60,566 nucleotides of DNA from Oscillospiraceae bacterium. GTDB lineage: Bacteria > Bacillota_A > Clostridia > Oscillospirales > Ruminococcaceae. Positions within the stretch are counted from its first letter, which is position 1; every line of letters begins with the position of its first letter. The notes beneath the pieces are model-generated. The model did no database searches. It was given only the letters and a program-made list of their open reading frames with translations, and was not told where the DNA came from. Position numbers and translations under genes: made by a program. The stretch covers positions 1-60,566 of the forward strand of contig JAGAJA010000026.1 of assembly GCA_017829075.1 (NCBI GenBank), in the 5' to 3' direction. Below, in pieces: positions 60,529 through 60,566 of this stretch.

Positions 60529-60566
60529 ATGTGTCATTACACCCATTTTACCACAGAAGAGCGGGA
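60529..60566 (+). CDS. IS30-family transposase, start only (runs off the window)
   Basis: ATG after AAAAGGAGGA, translating as MCHYTHFTTEER, the typical start of IS30-family transposases. A -10-like TATAAT at 60487-60492 precedes it. Only 12 codons are in the window. Confidence 0.75.
   Translation, partial: MCHYTHFTTEER

Overview
The window looks like the chromosome of a gut or rumen clostridium of the Ruminococcaceae/Oscillospiraceae type. Evidence: GC-rich coding with near-consensus TTGACA-17-TATAAT promoters and AGGAGG ribosome sites, a beta-mannan gene set (GH130 mannosyl-glucose phosphorylase, GH26-like lipoprotein, SGNH esterase), FabV, a SecA-type ATPase lacking the zinc tail, and A118-like plus Mu-like phage modules. 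No rRNA, tRNA or CRISPR array was seen, so placement below family level is inference.

Region 1 (1-28800) is core chromosome. It holds azlCD; alaS, a HIT protein, holA and rnmV; an AlgI/DHHW O-acetylation pair; a cytidylate-kinase-like gene; a leftward block of HAD phosphatase, Cys-rich miniprotein, TrkA-like protein, mnmE and secA; a rightward block of GH130 phosphorylase, Nudix, TrkA-like protein, long FtsA-like ATPase, GH26-like lipoprotein and SGNH esterase lipoprotein; then, leftward, a membrane protein, a heterodimeric ABC exporter and fabV. secA and the GH130 block leave from back-to-back promoters whose -35 boxes are 2 bp apart.

Region 2 (about 28986-49803) is a Mu-like transposable prophage. 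It has a LexA-like repressor, MuA-type transposase and MuB-type ATPase, joined to an A118-like head and tail module. Its ends carry matching motifs at nearly equal distances. It is probably defective: the portal and tape-measure genes are cut and joined to the remains of later genes, which suggests two internal deletions. It also carries two probable twister ribozymes with covarying stems, a NusG-type antiterminator fused to a phage replication domain, a minor capsid protein with a metalloprotease-like tail, and a moron with its own promoter.

Region 3 (49874-51712) is chromosomal metY with a 21-codon leader ORF ending in Met/Cys codons, plus the second copy of a 90-bp palindromic repeat. Region 4 (about 51720-60566) is an AT-rich acquired island. 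It contains a TnpV-like gene; a six-gene leftward operon of HNH nuclease, two C5-cytosine methyltransferases, a stand-alone NgoFVII-type B3 DNA-binding domain, a nucleotidyltransferase-like protein and a DUF262 protein; a zinc-motif protein; three iteron-like repeats; an excisionase-like HTH protein; a replication-type winged-helix protein; and the start of an IS30-family transposase at the window edge. The six-gene operon is the best candidate for an undescribed defence system.
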